Positions 23,431 through 34,756 of a stretch of 64,000 bases of DNA are shown in pieces (the stretch's first letter is position 1; each line of letters starts with the position of its first letter). The stretch is taken from NCBI GenBank assembly GCA_963921425.1, contig OY992832.1, positions 28,919,489 through 28,983,488 on the forward strand. Direction: 5' to 3'. The DNA comes from Dryas octopetala. Taxonomy: Eukaryota > Streptophyta > Magnoliopsida > Rosales > Rosaceae. Made by a program: the position numbers and the translations under genes. The notes under the pieces are model-generated. The model ran no database searches, was not told the origin of the DNA, and saw only the letters and a list, made by a program, of their open reading frames with translations.

Positions 23431-26400
23431 CTGCAATAATTAAGAATGTAAAGTCACCATAAGAAAAAAGAATAAATGGCCAAGTGAGGAGCCAGTCTTT
23501 CACAGTATATAGTGAAATGAGTTAACAATTAACCTAATGAACATAGCAAGTAGAAACAGATGTTTTAAAAAGAAAACGAAAGTGATTAAAGTTTATCTGA
23601 TTTACCCATCATCTTTTGCCTTTAATATATACAAGGTCAGAAGTACTAGTATCACATACACTTTTATAATCTTTAACAAGTCAAGAAATCTATGGATATT
23701 AGTCAAAGCTTCAGAGACACTATTACCATAAAGAAAGAAAGATATCAATGAGCAAAAACAAAAGATTGCATTAAGATAATATTCCTAACAAGTCCACAAT
23801 CTACTTATGCTGATGAAATTCATATTCAGCTTCCGCAAAGGCACACTGAAAAACTTCAAAGGCCTTAATTACTTAAGAACTCTTCACAGATAAACTATGG
23901 CTCAAATTTTTAGAGAGTGAAAGGGACCCTAAATTTTTATTTTTTATTTGCAGGAGAGGGTTATAACCCTAAAACGTAGTGTCTCCATAAGATAACACTA
24001 AATCACAAGAAAATAGTCCAAGAGAATGCAGCTAAAGTGAAACATAACGAAAAAAAATCCCCGTTGAAAATACGAGACAAAATAAATATAAAAAAACAAA
24101 AATAAAAAACATTGGGACCTCTATATATTCCACAGCCCACTTTGAATTGAAATTTAGTACTCTAGAGTTCCCATCATCCCCACCACAACTACAGCATTGA
24201 CACTGAACAGAACCAATTGACATGAAATAAAAAAGACAACTACAATGTAAAGTTGAAAAGTAATACGAGGGGGTAATAGAAATGGCTACAATAGATATTA
24301 AACAACAGGAGCATGTTCCTGCAGTGCTTATAAACCAGCTCAATAAAAGAATACACGTAAATCTTGGCCAGATAAGCATTCAGTGGCCATGATTTAGTCT
24401 TGTGCAACATAAACATAGGAGCAACATAATTCAAGTTTAAAAATTATAAGGTGAGGCTAGAAAGAACCTAGACCAGGGTTACATTGAAGGTGAAATTAGA
24501 AAAGATCAAACAAAAGCATGACCCTATATGAAGAGCAAAAAAGGATTTGCATAATCTTTAAACAGTTACAGAGAGACTTTTTAAATCTTATAAAAACTTA
24601 ATATCTTGCAATGTATAGAGTTTTTAAAATTTTCAATACTAGAAGGGTGCTGCAACTCAGGTCAACTGAGAACCACCTGATCTGCTGAGACTGCTACTTT
24701 TAGTTGGATACATGTCAGTAGAATTTGAATTGTCAAATTACAAATTGGCCTATGGTCAGTTTAATCAGAATTCACATCTTGGTCAGCTGTCCCTTCATCT
24801 ACATTTGCAAAGAACTCCTAATACAGTAGTACAAGCACAGATAAATATCTTGAAGGAATAAAACATAGACATGACTTTGAAAGCCATCCTGAGAGAGAGA
24901 GGGTATTAGGCGGCACACGATTGGGTTAACAACCACCAATTGCAATCCACCAGATAAGGCGTGGGTCCAACCCTCATACCAACTCTATGTTGTCTATTAT
25001 CAGCATCCTAAGGGAGCATATGTGTAATAAAAAATGGCCCAATCATCACAATTATGTAAAAGCACCAACATAAGAAAAATAAATTAAAAAAAAAAAAAAA
25101 AAAAACTTTGAAAAGATCTCCTTAAGACCATACCAGATTGTTTCTTCTGTATGTATAAGGGCAGGGATAACAAGAGAAAACGAGAAATTCCACTATTCTA
25201 GCAAGGTAAACGGGTGGCAAACAAATATGCTACATACGTCCTCAGAATTGGTGCACAATGCACCCAACCTAATCATTAGAAGACATCATAATGGCCAAGT
25301 TTCTTGGGGATGAAACAGGAAGATCATAGACAGTGAAGATGAACATTGAGCAAAGAAAAACCGGAAAGCCAAAAGGATCTAAAGGCCAGAAGATTTCCAA
25401 ATTAAAATCTACAATTTTTTTCTGATAAGAAGATTAAAATCCTAGATAAATAATTCCCTCTGATTCTAATCTATCAAAAAAATATATTACCATAAGCCTA
25501 CCTGTTCTCATGCCATCTCTTACCACGCTTACCACCTAAGAAAGCATCCACAAACCCAATATAGGCTATACAGGAAAAGCGATACAATGATTCATATGTA
25601 ATGCACATGAATAAAAAGTAGTGACAAGCAAGTCCCTAAGATGTGATATATATGGAAACCTCCACCCCACAAAACGAAAAAGGATAATGTGGCAGAAAGA
25701 AGTGCAGGACATTGTAAAGGCAGGTATTGACAATGTGATTGTTCCATCAATATACAGATGGTACCAGTTTTAAGGAGTACGTTATCCTGAAAGGCTTTTC
25801 CAGTACTCTTTTTTCTTTTTTGTTCTTCACAATCAAACATGTCACCATCTGATATCCCTCCTACTTTCCAATTTTTATCAGATCAAACAGTTACTATTTT
25901 ACCTCTTAACCATCTTAACGTTTCCACTGTTTAGTCAAAGTTTCTACACAAATCTATGCACCTTCGTTTTGGATGAACCAAATTTGTAACATAAAAATAT
26001 TTCAATTTTTCCTTCACAAGTCCGGCCTGAACCATGTTTATCTCTTCATAGCAATCCTTTCGGCCTGAACCATTTTTCTCTTTACTATCTCAAAAGTACT
26101 AAATCCAAATTAAAACAAGCATGAGGGCCCCTAGGTAAATGCTTTTCACATCGCTTGTAGCGAAAACTAAATCCATTTGAGAGCACAAAATTAACAAATA
26201 AGAAACTATGTTATATCTTCAATCCCAAACCGAAAACCATATTTTACTCTCTTAATCAATCACTGACATTGTATCATCTTCTAAAACAAACAAAATCTAA
26301 CACTTAAGGATACGAAAAACATGAGAGAATAAATATAGCTTCACTAAACTGAAATCCAATTTTCAGGTCTCTGTTCCCATATTTTCTCAGAAACCAAAGT

Positions 26401-26710
26401 GGCCCGTATAAAAGCACACAATACCCAGATAATTGCAATATAAACACGAAGGAAGAACTTATATAGTAAACCATAAATTTGGGCCTCTGGCCCCTTCTTT
26501 CACCCAAAAAAAAAAAACATAAATTTATGTATCTGAGAAAATCCCAAACATAATAAACGAAACCCTATATCCATTGGCAGATGTATAGAATCAAAAACTC
26601 ACATGACTTCGAGAACTCACAGAGAAATGCAAAATCGGTGAGAATGTTGAAGACGAGCTTGAACGTTGTTGTGGACGATGGGATTGTAGGTCAGCACTGG
26701 AGGCACAAAA
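23431..26710 (-). promoter_or_regulatory. Long 5'UTR intron, non-coding first exon and TATA box of the DUF1138 gene
   Basis: The coding exon is preceded by an acceptor ending at 23431. The best upstream partner is a GC-richer segment at about 26603-26690 with two consensus donors (GTGAGT starting at 26602 or 26620, minus strand) and a TATAAAC motif at 26713-26719, about 30 nt before the presumed start. The intron would be about 3.2 kb and holds only AT-rich DNA and A-runs; no gene or transposon was recognised in it. The first exon and start site are inference from signals only. Confidence 0.5.
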
Positions 26711-26825
26711 TTGTTTATATTTTGCCAATAGTTTTTGAAGACGTCGCGGACCAGGGTTATTTTAGTCAAACCGTCTAGGTAAGGCAATGGGACCCAAGTC
26801 ACCCAACAATTTTCTCTCTCTACCC

Positions 26826-26964
26826 TACATAATTTTTTTGGATAATTTTATTTAATAACCATTTTAAATACCCCTTAAACAATTTATTCAATAACCCATT
26901 TTATTCAATAACCCCTTTTAATAGTCCATAAACTTTTTTGACCTCATACCCTCAAAACTAACAA
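26826..26964. repeat. Fragment of a TIR element related to the one at 33.3-34.0 kb
   Basis: TTATTCAATAACCC-like phrases (26885, 26906) and AAACTTTTTTGACC (26930) match the left end of the element at 33307. Only one end is present here. Confidence 0.5.
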
Positions 26965-27591
26965 TAAGGCTATGATTAATGGGTAAGAGTGAGAGTTAGT
27001 CTGTACTCTTAGTAGTTGATTAATGGGTTGGAGGTTGAGAATTAGAGTAACCGAGGGTAATATTTGAGAGTGATCTATGAAAAACTTGAGAGTGAGAGTG
27101 GGGTCCACCGAATAATATCACATGCAGATGGGGATAGCTGAGAGAAAGTGGGGTGGTGAAATTCATTCCCAGCCCTTTAGTCACAAATTTATTATTGTTT
27201 TATTGTGTTGATATTAAATTAAATGCAGGGGACAGATTTGGAAAAACAAGGAGCTATGAAAAGCAGCCGACAAGTGACTGGCCCACGTGACAGAAGCTGA
27301 CTGACGCACAATGAGGACGCGTGCGTGACAAAGATGGTCAAGATCCATGGACTGTTGCGAATCAACGGGCCAGATCTTCGGACCGTTGTTTTTTTTATAT
27401 TTCAAAATAGTCCTTACACGTGGTGCATATCTGACCATCTACATTAATTACCGTTGGTGATCAACGGCTGCAAATAAATAACTGTTATAATTAGGATTAA
27501 AAAATATTTAAAAATACCAAAAAATACGTAAAAAATTCAAAAAAATTCAGAATAATTTAATAAAATTTTCAACAGCTATTTCATCACTTGT

Positions 27592-27600
27592 CCTATAAAT
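27592..27600 (+). promoter_or_regulatory. TATA box of Harbinger ORF1
   Basis: CCTATAAAT, 89 nt before the ORF1 ATG. Confidence 0.55.
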
Positions 27601-27688
27601 TGAGCATTCAGATCTCATTTTTTTCACACATCTATCTATCATTTTCATTCACCCATATTGTAGAAAAATTTTCTTTGCAATTTCAATC

Positions 27689-28633
27689 ATGGTAAAGGGT
27701 CTCAATTGGTCCAATGGTGAAGAGGTAGCTCTAGTTGAAGCTTGGATGAAGCTTTCTAAAGATTGTGTTATCGGCTCCCACCAAAGAAACACTGATTTTT
27801 GGTGCAAAGTGTACAATGAATTTATTCGGAATTGTCCTCAAGCCCTAGCTCATAAACGACAACTTGGAGCGGTCCAAGCTCACTTCAAGAAGATAGGGCA
27901 AGCCACTAGTACGTATCAGAAATGTATCTTGGCGGCGAAACGATCACGCACTAGTGGGCAATCACAAATTGATGTGGTGAGTTTTTTTGGTTAATTAAAT
28001 TCAAATATCTTTGTTGGCCCAAAAAAAAAAAATTTCAAATATTTTTATACCATTTATTTGTTTTCATGTTACTAGGTGAGCATTGCCAATGCACGATACC
28101 AAGAACTCGACAAGAGGAACCGTCCTTTTGGTTGGCACCATTATTTTGCCAAGATGCAACACTTTGTGAAATGGGAATATGAGAATGCCGACACCCCCAC
28201 CGACGTCAACACCCCCACTGATGCCGATACCAATGACACGGTTCGATTGAGCGCGACTGAGGATCCCCCGGCCTTTCAACCACTTGCCGGAGCTCTCCCG
28301 AGGCCACCTGGCAGAGATAAGTCAAAGAAAGCCAAACACGATAGTGCGCCATTTTCCGAGGGTTACACCCACTTTGTCGAAGAAGCGCGGTCATTGTCGA
28401 AACAACATAAGCAATTCATAAGGCAGTTTGATGATTGAAAACAAAGGCAGCAAGACTTTATCATTATGGGCAAGGACCTCAACACCATGTTCGGAGAACA
28501 ACGAGCGTTTTAGGAGGCACGACAACGTGAAGTTTTGGCAAGATGGAATTTGACTGGTGCAACCTCGGCCACTTATGGCACATCAAACTCAGGAGGGTAC
28601 CATCCTAACACTGACTTTTCACAATTTGACTAA
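27689..28633 (+). pseudogene. Harbinger ORF1, SANT/Myb-like DNA-binding protein
   Basis: Exon 1 from ATG 27689 encodes a trihelix/SANT-like domain: LNWSNGEEVALVEAWMKLS, FWCKVYNEF and the conserved KRQLGAVQAHFKKI. In this superfamily ORF1 is the partner that helps the transposase enter the nucleus and bind ends. An intron (donor at about 27977, acceptor TACTAG at about 28075) joins a second exon with GWHHYFAKMQHFVKWEYE. In-frame stops TGA at 28436-28438 and TAG near 28511 break exon 2; the frame otherwise reaches TAA near 28631. Annotated relatives in plant genomes are often called 'glutathione S-transferase T3-like' by mistake. A pseudogene as it stands. Confidence 0.85.
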
Positions 28634-28659
28634 AATGTATTTTTAAGTGCACTTTAATT

Positions 28660-28735
28660 ATATTTGTCGTCTACTTTATTTAAGTGTGCGTTTTAATTAT
28701 GTTTGTCGTCTACTTTATTTAAGTGTGTGTTGTAT
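28660..28735. repeat. Tandem duplication of about 36 bp
   Basis: TTTGTCGTCTACTTTATTTAA occurs twice in direct orientation in the 3' untranslated part of ORF1 (near 28663 and 28702). Confidence 0.7.
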
Positions 28736-28805
28736 GAATATGTATGTACTCTTTGTCTTGTACTTTTATGAATTTTAATAAATTATCCTATTATTAAATG
28801 TCACG

Positions 28806-29050
28806 TTTCCAAGTCATGAGCAAGCATTGAATTCCTTTAACATGACAAGATGATAAGATTTCGATTCCTTTAACATTTCCAAGACAATGAGCAAGCATTA
28901 GATTCCTTTAACATGACAAGATGATGAGATTCTGAATCCTTTAACATTTCCAAGACAATGAGCAAGCATCAGATTCCTTTATGTTTCCTAAATGATAAGC
29001 TTGCTTCTGAAACGTTTATGTTTCCAAGATGATAAGATTATGATTCTGTT
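28806..29050. repeat. About 70-bp tandem repeat, three diverged units, between Harbinger ORF1 and ORF2
   Basis: Units start TTTCCAAG(A)CAATGAGCAAGC near 28806, 28876 and 28947, and the first two carry AACATGACAAGATGAT. The last unit is rearranged. Located just before the ORF2 promoter. Confidence 0.8.
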
Positions 29051-29104
29051 AAATTTCACTTTTAATCGTCCGTTGGATTGTTATCTTTGATTACACATGT
29101 ACCT

Positions 29105-29114
29105 CTATAAATAT
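29105..29114 (+). promoter_or_regulatory. TATA box of Harbinger transposase
   Basis: TCTATAAATA, about 105 nt before the first ATG (29212). The core is identical to the box before the Cys-rich ORF at 30923. Confidence 0.55.
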
Positions 29115-29211
29115 GATAGATGTCTTCTACCAATCACATGTACCTCTATCTTTGATTGTTTTTTTTTTTTTATTTCACTTTTATACGCTTCAATCACACT
29201 AATTTTCAGGA

Positions 29212-30583
29212 TGTCTTCTACCAACGAGTTCGATGACTCGGATGATGAGATATTCTTAATCAAATGGTGGTATTTCGTCAACAAATCACAAATCTCATGG
29301 CGGTATGTGTCATGGGTGCTGCAATTGCTTATCAACAGCAAAATGAAGAACCACGCCGAGGAGGCACATCAAACCCAAGGCGCCAAATACATCGAGATCG
29401 GGAAGTTGGCCACAATTTTATAATGACCAACTACTTCACTCATGACGCCAGATTTACTGATGAGATGTTTCGTCGGTGCTATCGGATGCAGAAATCTCTA
29501 TTCCTAAAGATGCTCTAAGATGTGTGCAACCATGATAACTACTTCTAGCAAAGACAAGACGATGTTGGAAAATAGGGATGCACGCCGAACTAGAAGGTGA
29601 CTTTAGTCATGAGAATGATCTTCGCTAGGTACTCAGCCGATGCACCAGACGAGGGATTCCAAATTGCCCAAAGCACAGTGTTGCAGTCTTTGAAGAGGTT
29701 CATAAGAGTGATTCCAGAGATATATGGAGCGGAATACCTCCGCACCCCAACAATTGCTGATCTTCAACGGCTATTGCGTAGGGCCAATAAACGAAGATTC
29801 CCAGGCATGCTCGGGAGTCTAGATTGTATACATTGAGAGTGGATGAATTGCCCTGTGGGACACCAGGGGACATATCAGGGGCATTATCACACCCCAACAG
29901 TGATACTCGAGGCAATTCCCGGGTACAACAAGTGGATTTGGCATGCCAACTTTGGTTGGCCTGGGAACAACAACGATATTAACGTCTTAAATGGCTCACA
30001 TCTTTTTGATGCTGAAGAGCAGCAGTGCAACCTTCAAGTAAGATACAAAGTCAATGAGAATGAGTACACAATGGGGTATTATCTAGTGGATCGGATTTAC
30101 CCCAAATGGGCCACGTTGATCGAAACAATATCGAATTCGGTAGGAGATGCTAATAAACTATTTGCAAAGTAATAAAAGTCCTACAAGAACGATGTTGAGA
30201 GGGCTTTCAGGATTCTGAGGGCGAGATGAGAGATTCTTAAAAAACCCGCCAAAGGATGGAGCCTTAATGATCTCGGTTATATTATGAAGACGTGCATAAT
30301 TATGCACAATATGATCATTGAAAATGAGTGGCCAGAAAACGAAGATGATGAATCGTATGATGATGTTGACCACGTTGAGAAAAGGACCGCCCGAGCTGTG
30401 TCACAATATGAAAGTTCAGCATGGGGCAGAGGTGAAGGTTATCATCCACGTCATGTGGTGGACAGACTTTCTCGACTGAGGTTAATTAGGTCAAGGGTGA
30501 TCCACGATCGTTTAAAGAAAGATCTGGTAAAGCACTTCTGGATGCTCCAAGGAAGTCGCGCCCACGCACGACGCCAACGTTGA
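29212..30583 (+). pseudogene. Harbinger transposase (HARBI1-like DDE nuclease)
   Basis: After an initial ATG at 29212 and one frameshift near 29270, one frame carries the whole transposase. It has an N-terminal helix-turn-helix-like part (NYFTHDARFTDEMFRRCYRM), then the DDE_4-type catalytic core: GMLGSLDCIH with the first Asp at 29822, FGWPGNNNDINVL with the second Asp at 29975, and NDVERAFRILRARW with the Glu at 30197. Several stops interrupt it, including TAA near 29516, TAG codons near 29550-29600, TGA right after CIH (29834), and tandem stops near 30172. The C-terminal part to TGA 30581-30583 is open. It would cut and paste the element; now inactive. Confidence 0.88.
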
Positions 30584-30922
30584 ACGTCGACGTTTTATGT
30601 GTGTCAATTGTGTTTGTCGTTTATGAGTGTTGCATTTTGTTTTTATATCGAGTTTCTAATAAAGCACCTTTGTGTGCATGTTTGTGTTTGTCGTTTTGTG
30701 AAATTAAATAAATCGTGTTGTGTTTAATTTTCTTGTTTTATGTTAGTGAAATGAAATAAAGGTATTGGAATCGAATATCTAACTTGACATGACACAACCA
30801 AGCCAATGACAAAACCATACACTGACTTTATCCCATTGAAATATCACTGTTGATTCACATGTGGGATTCGAGTATCTGGGTAATCCATCAAGGTATCCAA
30901 TGGGCAAGCCATACTCTTTTCC

Positions 30923-30932
30923 TCTATAAATA
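30923..30932 (+). promoter_or_regulatory. TATA box of the third Harbinger unit
   Basis: TCTATAAATA, the same core as the box at 29105; the ATG at 30981 lies about 50 nt downstream. Confidence 0.5.
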
Positions 30933-30980
30933 CCAAAGTTTAACTAGTAGGTCAGCACATTCATATCACTATCATTAGAA

Positions 30981-31326
30981 ATGGCTTCCTTCTCCAGACA
31001 ATCCCTCGATCAGAGCTCCAGGCGACCCGATGAGTGACCTAAGGTGTAAGTGCAACGGTCCAGACGATTATAATCCAAATTGTGAGATTTGTACAACAGG
31101 GTTTCAAAACCAACCAATAATGTAATATTGTATGTGCGATGTTGAAGGAAAAGGACCACTGTGCCCAATACCCAAAGACTCAGGTCCGGTTCCATGCATT
31201 TGCGGGAAGAGCATTCAACCATGTGTCGATTGTGAGACCAAACCAAATATCTCATTTTGGGGAGGATATAAGAATGTTTACTTGCATGTCCGTGATTCGC
31301 CCAAGCCCACTCGTGGAAACCAATGA
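30981..31326 (+). pseudogene. Cys-rich small ORF in the 3' part of the Harbinger element (unknown)
   Basis: I do not recognise this family. An ATG at 30981 opens 18 codons and then stops; a second ATG at 31030 in another frame continues as a Cys-rich chain to TAA near 31324, interrupted by one TAA at 31123-31125. Visible motifs are CKCNGPDDYNPNCEIC, CMCDVEGKGPLC and PCICGKSIQPCVDC: eleven cysteines in about 90 residues, mostly as C-x-C or C-x2-C pairs, suggesting metal binding. It lies downstream of the transposase, same strand, behind its own TATA box. It may be an accessory gene of the element or a captured host gene. Broken in this copy. Confidence 0.5.
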
Positions 31327-31378
31327 AGATTGTGTTTGTTGTTTCATCCTTGTTTATTTGTTGTTAGGTGTTGTTGTT

Positions 31379-31525
31379 TTTAAGTTTATGTACTTGTTCC
31401 AGTTTTTAATTATTTTAGTATGATTTTCTTTATATGTTTGTCGTCGTTCGTTTTAAGTTTATGTACTCGTTCTAGTTTTTAGTTATTTTAGTGTGATTTA
31501 ATTTATATGTTTGTTGTCGTTCGTA
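31379..31525. repeat. About 72-bp tandem duplication
   Basis: TTTAAGTTTATGTAC(T/C)(T/C)GTTC recurs at 31379 and 31451, followed each time by a TTTGT(C/T)GTCGTTCGT block. Confidence 0.75.
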
Positions 31526-31945
31526 TTATAAAATACAATGAATTGTGTTGTGTTTACCATTTTTTTACATTTCAAACATTAAAAAATATCAAACAACTTG
31601 AAATATAGAATTTATAATTTGGGCCATAAAATTATAAATCCAAATATATTCAATATTGACCTTATATTAAAGATCTTTTTAAAATAAAAACCAATGATAT
31701 AATTTTTTATAAATATTTAAGTTATAATTATAAATTAACCATCACTTAATCTACATTAGGCTTAATTTAATTAGTTACAACTGTATTACTCTCAGCACCA
31801 CTGCAGCTTCAGCACATATTATTATTACTCTCAGATCACAAAATCACTTTTCAGGCCATAAAATCACTTTTCAGACCATGTATTACTCTTACTCACTCTC
31901 ACCACTGTAGATAGCCACTGTGACCCTATAAAAGGGTCACCACTG

Positions 31946-32462
31946 TGACCCTTTTATATTTTTTCAGACCAAAATACCCTTTTATGTGAAAATGTTGTCA
32001 CAAGGTTGCAACACGGTCGCCACAAGTTGATTTGTGTCAACCACAAATTCCACAAATTTGATCATATGTTATAGCACCACCATGTTTATGGGTTCTTCTT
32101 CTCTCTCATTTATATGTGCTAACTTCAACACTAATATACCCACAAACCCAAATTTCAGATGGCTGGAAACAGATGGTGGAATTGATTAAGGCTTTACCCT
32201 TCTGTCAATTTTATGGTTATGAAATTAGCAAAACAAAACTCTGCAGATATGGTGTCATGCATTAAATATTTAAGGGTAATTTCCATTTTATTTTAAAATC
32301 TACTTGTTTGAATTGACGATTACTTTTAGCAAACAAGGCAAAAAGGTAAAAAGATAATAAATGATAAAGTGGACAAACCCAAATTGCGAAACAGTGGGAT
32401 GTTAATTTGGTGACTGTAGGATGCTAATAAATCTGATGGATTTTATTCATTTATTCAATTCT

Positions 32463-32493
<31 letters not shown>

Positions 32494-33269
32494 CTCTCTC
32501 TCTCTTTTTCCTCTCCGAATATACATGTGGTTTTTGAGAGGACAATACCACCAAATTTATCATTTATTCAGATCCAAATTGCTAATGAATAAAACTCACA
32601 ATAAATGTGATTGTCCTCTAGCGCCCCCTCGCTCTCCAGCGCCTCCTCACCCTAAATTGTATTTTTTAGTTGTATTAGTTGATTGATATAGCAAAGTTAG
32701 ATGTATGTTTTCTATGGATCTGGGTTGATTAGCAAAGGATATGAGTTTCCTAAATTGGATGGATTCATGATTGCAATTCCAAGGAAGCTTCCATTTGGTC
32801 AAAGATAATCAATGTCACAATTAATCACTCTTTCTCTTTATTCATTTTGTGATGGTCTACTCAAAGTCTCAAACAACCAGATCCACTCCCTCAATTTTAG
32901 CTTGAAAGCATTAAAGCTATGAATCTGATAGCCTGCAACCCATTAAAGTTCTTTCAATTGCAGATCCTCAAACCAGCACCACCAGACCTAACAACAATCC
33001 TAGATCCGAGCGCATCACCAGATCCGCGCCCATAAAACGCATAAATGAGAGAGAATAAGAAAAACCCATAAATAAGGTGGTGCTATAGCACATGGTCGAA
33101 TCTGTGGTCGATACAAATCGACTTGTGGCGACCTCGTGAGCATATGCGCGCAGCAACTTGTCGAATATATGCTCACAGCAACTTGTCGAATTTTTGGTTG
33201 ACACATGGTGAATTGTGGCGACATTTTCATATAAAGGGGTACTTTGGTCTGAAAAATGTAAAAGGGTCA
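31946..33269. mobile_element. TIR element with about 180-230-bp inverted repeats
   Basis: Begins TGACCCTTTTATATTTTTTC and ends with the inverse ...AAAAATGTAAAAGGGTCA. Inverted homology reaches the TTTATGGGTT(C/T)TTCTT and CTCTCATTTAT blocks (32090 and 33040). The right arm is longer because CAGCAACTTGTCGAAT is duplicated (33151, 33177). No matching 9-bp or 8-bp flank was found, so the superfamily is open; the long TIRs suggest a MULE. The interior has a CT/AT microsatellite at 32463-32508 and no gene. Confidence 0.75.
32463..32508. repeat. (TC)n(TA)n(TC)n microsatellite
   Basis: A compound CT-TA-CT dinucleotide tract. Confidence 0.85.
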
Positions 33270-33311
33270 TTATTGTTAATTTTGAGGCTAGGGGGTCAAA
33301 AATGCATGTTT

Positions 33312-34009
33312 GAGTAATTTTATTCAATAACTCCTTTTAATACTTTCTAAACTTTTTTGACTCCATCTTTCCAAAACTTACTTTTATGACCTTTTTTTAG
33401 TGTGAAAGGATAATTATATCCTCCTATACATATCAAAATTTTTTTTTTTTTTTTTTCACTTTCTTTCCCTCTCTACTTTTCTCTTATTCTCCTTCTTCCC
33501 TCTGTATCTCATTCTCTCTGCACCACCAGTGGCGCCGCAGCCAGCCAACCAGTTAGCTCGCCTCAGGCGGTGCCTTATCTCCTTCTCTCTCCCCCTCCCT
33601 CTCCTTGCGCCAGCGGAGCCACCAGCCAAACCACTCTCACCTCCATATATTCTCTTTCCTCCAAATCTAATTTTTCTGCATTAGATTGGATCTAGAGGAT
33701 TCATGGTGACTGTGGGAGCTAAAGGCCAGCGAGTAGGGCAAGGGCAGGGCCGAGGAGAGGGGGCGCTGGAGGACGCCGGCTAGTGGGCCAGGTTTGCTGG
33801 GTTTCTTCGGGAAGGGTGCTAGAGAGAAGAGAGGGAAGAGAGAGAGAGAGATCTGAAAAATGTAGAGTTTGTGAAAAATGTTGTAAACATAACATATGAA
33901 GGGTATTATGAAAATTTCACACCAAAAATGGTTTAAAAGGTTTAATTTTGAAAGAGGGGGTCAAAAAAGTTTAAAGGGTATTTAAAAGGGTTATTGAATG
34001 TAATTACCC
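33312..34009. mobile_element. TIR element (MITE-like), about 0.7 kb
   Basis: Left end GTAATTTTATTCAATAAC and right end (inverse) GGTAATTACATTCAATAACC share about 75 bp including AAACTTTTTTGAC. The inner part is a GC-rich, pyrimidine-rich block (33480-33850). TSD not found. A related half-copy lies at 26.8 kb. Confidence 0.65.
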
Positions 34010-34146
34010 TAATATTTTAGTGGTGCTATATGAGCAATGTCTCCCTTCTCAGTTCTCACTACACACAATTTACTCTTACACACCCAATACCACTTTTTAA
34101 TTTCTCACTAAATACGTACACCTAACATTCCTAAATAACCTGACCT

Positions 34147-34179
<33 letters not shown>

Positions 34180-34743
34180 AACAATACCCAGTACCCGACC
34201 ACCTCGTGTAGCCAAAGGCCCGACCCACCCTTGCACACAACCACTGTACTCGCAAAACGTGGCTAGATCCATTGTCGACACATATCCTCCTCCCTCCATC
34301 TCTCTCTTTCTCTTCATCTCTCTCTCTCTCTTCCATCCATCTTTCTCTTTCACTCTTTTGCAACCCCTTTTACAGATAGAAAAGGAGGTCGGCGACCTTA
34401 CTGGCCTCTAGATTGAAAGTTTCTAACCTTTGATCTGGAGACTGGCAAGGTCGCCGACCTCCCTTTCCATTAGGCAAGGGGGCTGGGAAAGAGATCGAGA
34501 ATTAAAGAGAGGGAATAGGAAGAGAGAAAAAGAGGAGGAGATGCGCCGGCAACGAGGGTAGTGGCAAGGTGGGAGGAAGCAGCAATGACATGGATTTGGT
34601 GGTCCAGTTTTTTAGTTTTATTTTTATTTTTTGTTCTTTGTGGTAATTTAATTTTAGGTAATTTTTGTCATTTCACAAAATAGTCAAAGGGGGTGTGTGG
34701 TGAGAAGGAATGAGGTGTTCATATAGCAGTACTCTAATTTTTT
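34010..34743. mobile_element. MULE-like MITE with near-perfect 9-bp TSD
   Basis: The element is 34019-34734. TIRs of about 50 bp are imperfect: AGTGGTGCTATATGAGCA at the left, and GAGTACTGCTATATGAACA as the inverse of the right. Flanks TAATATTTT (34010-34018) and TAATTTTTT (34735-34743) match at 8 of 9. It carries an A29 run (34149-34177) and the GC-rich hairpin at 34379-34468. Non-coding. Confidence 0.7.
34379..34468. repeat. Long GC-rich hairpin (about 40-nt arms)
   Basis: The left arm from about 34379 (GGAGGTCGGCGACCTT...) pairs with the right arm ending about 34468 (...AAGGTCGCCGACCTCC), 16 nt of perfect pairing plus an imperfect 20-nt extension around a short AT-rich loop near 34420. 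Confidence 0.85.
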
Positions 34744-34756
34744 AACATGATCGACT

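Larger units (their letters stand above)
26968..31916 (+). mobile_element. PIF/Harbinger transposon, decayed, with three ORF units
   Basis: A SANT-like ORF1 (27689) and a DDE transposase ORF2 (29212) in the same orientation identify PIF/Harbinger. The outer limits are inferred: GGCTATGA...at 26968 and ...GATAGCC at 31916 are inverted, with AGAGTGAG subterminal motifs on both sides. The left flank is TAA, as expected for this superfamily, but the right flank is ACT, so the TSD is unconfirmed. Each of the three ORF units is preceded by a CTATAAAT box (27592, 29105, 30923). Confidence 0.75.

Noticed and set aside
24890-25010. Possible tRNA-derived SINE (B-box-like GGTTGGACCC on the minus strand)
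   Set aside because: No convincing A box, no TSD, and the nearby A-run is on the wrong side.
28806-29050. Regularly spaced direct repeats resembling a CRISPR array
   Set aside because: Units are contiguous, diverged tandem repeats without unique spacers, in a plant transposon.
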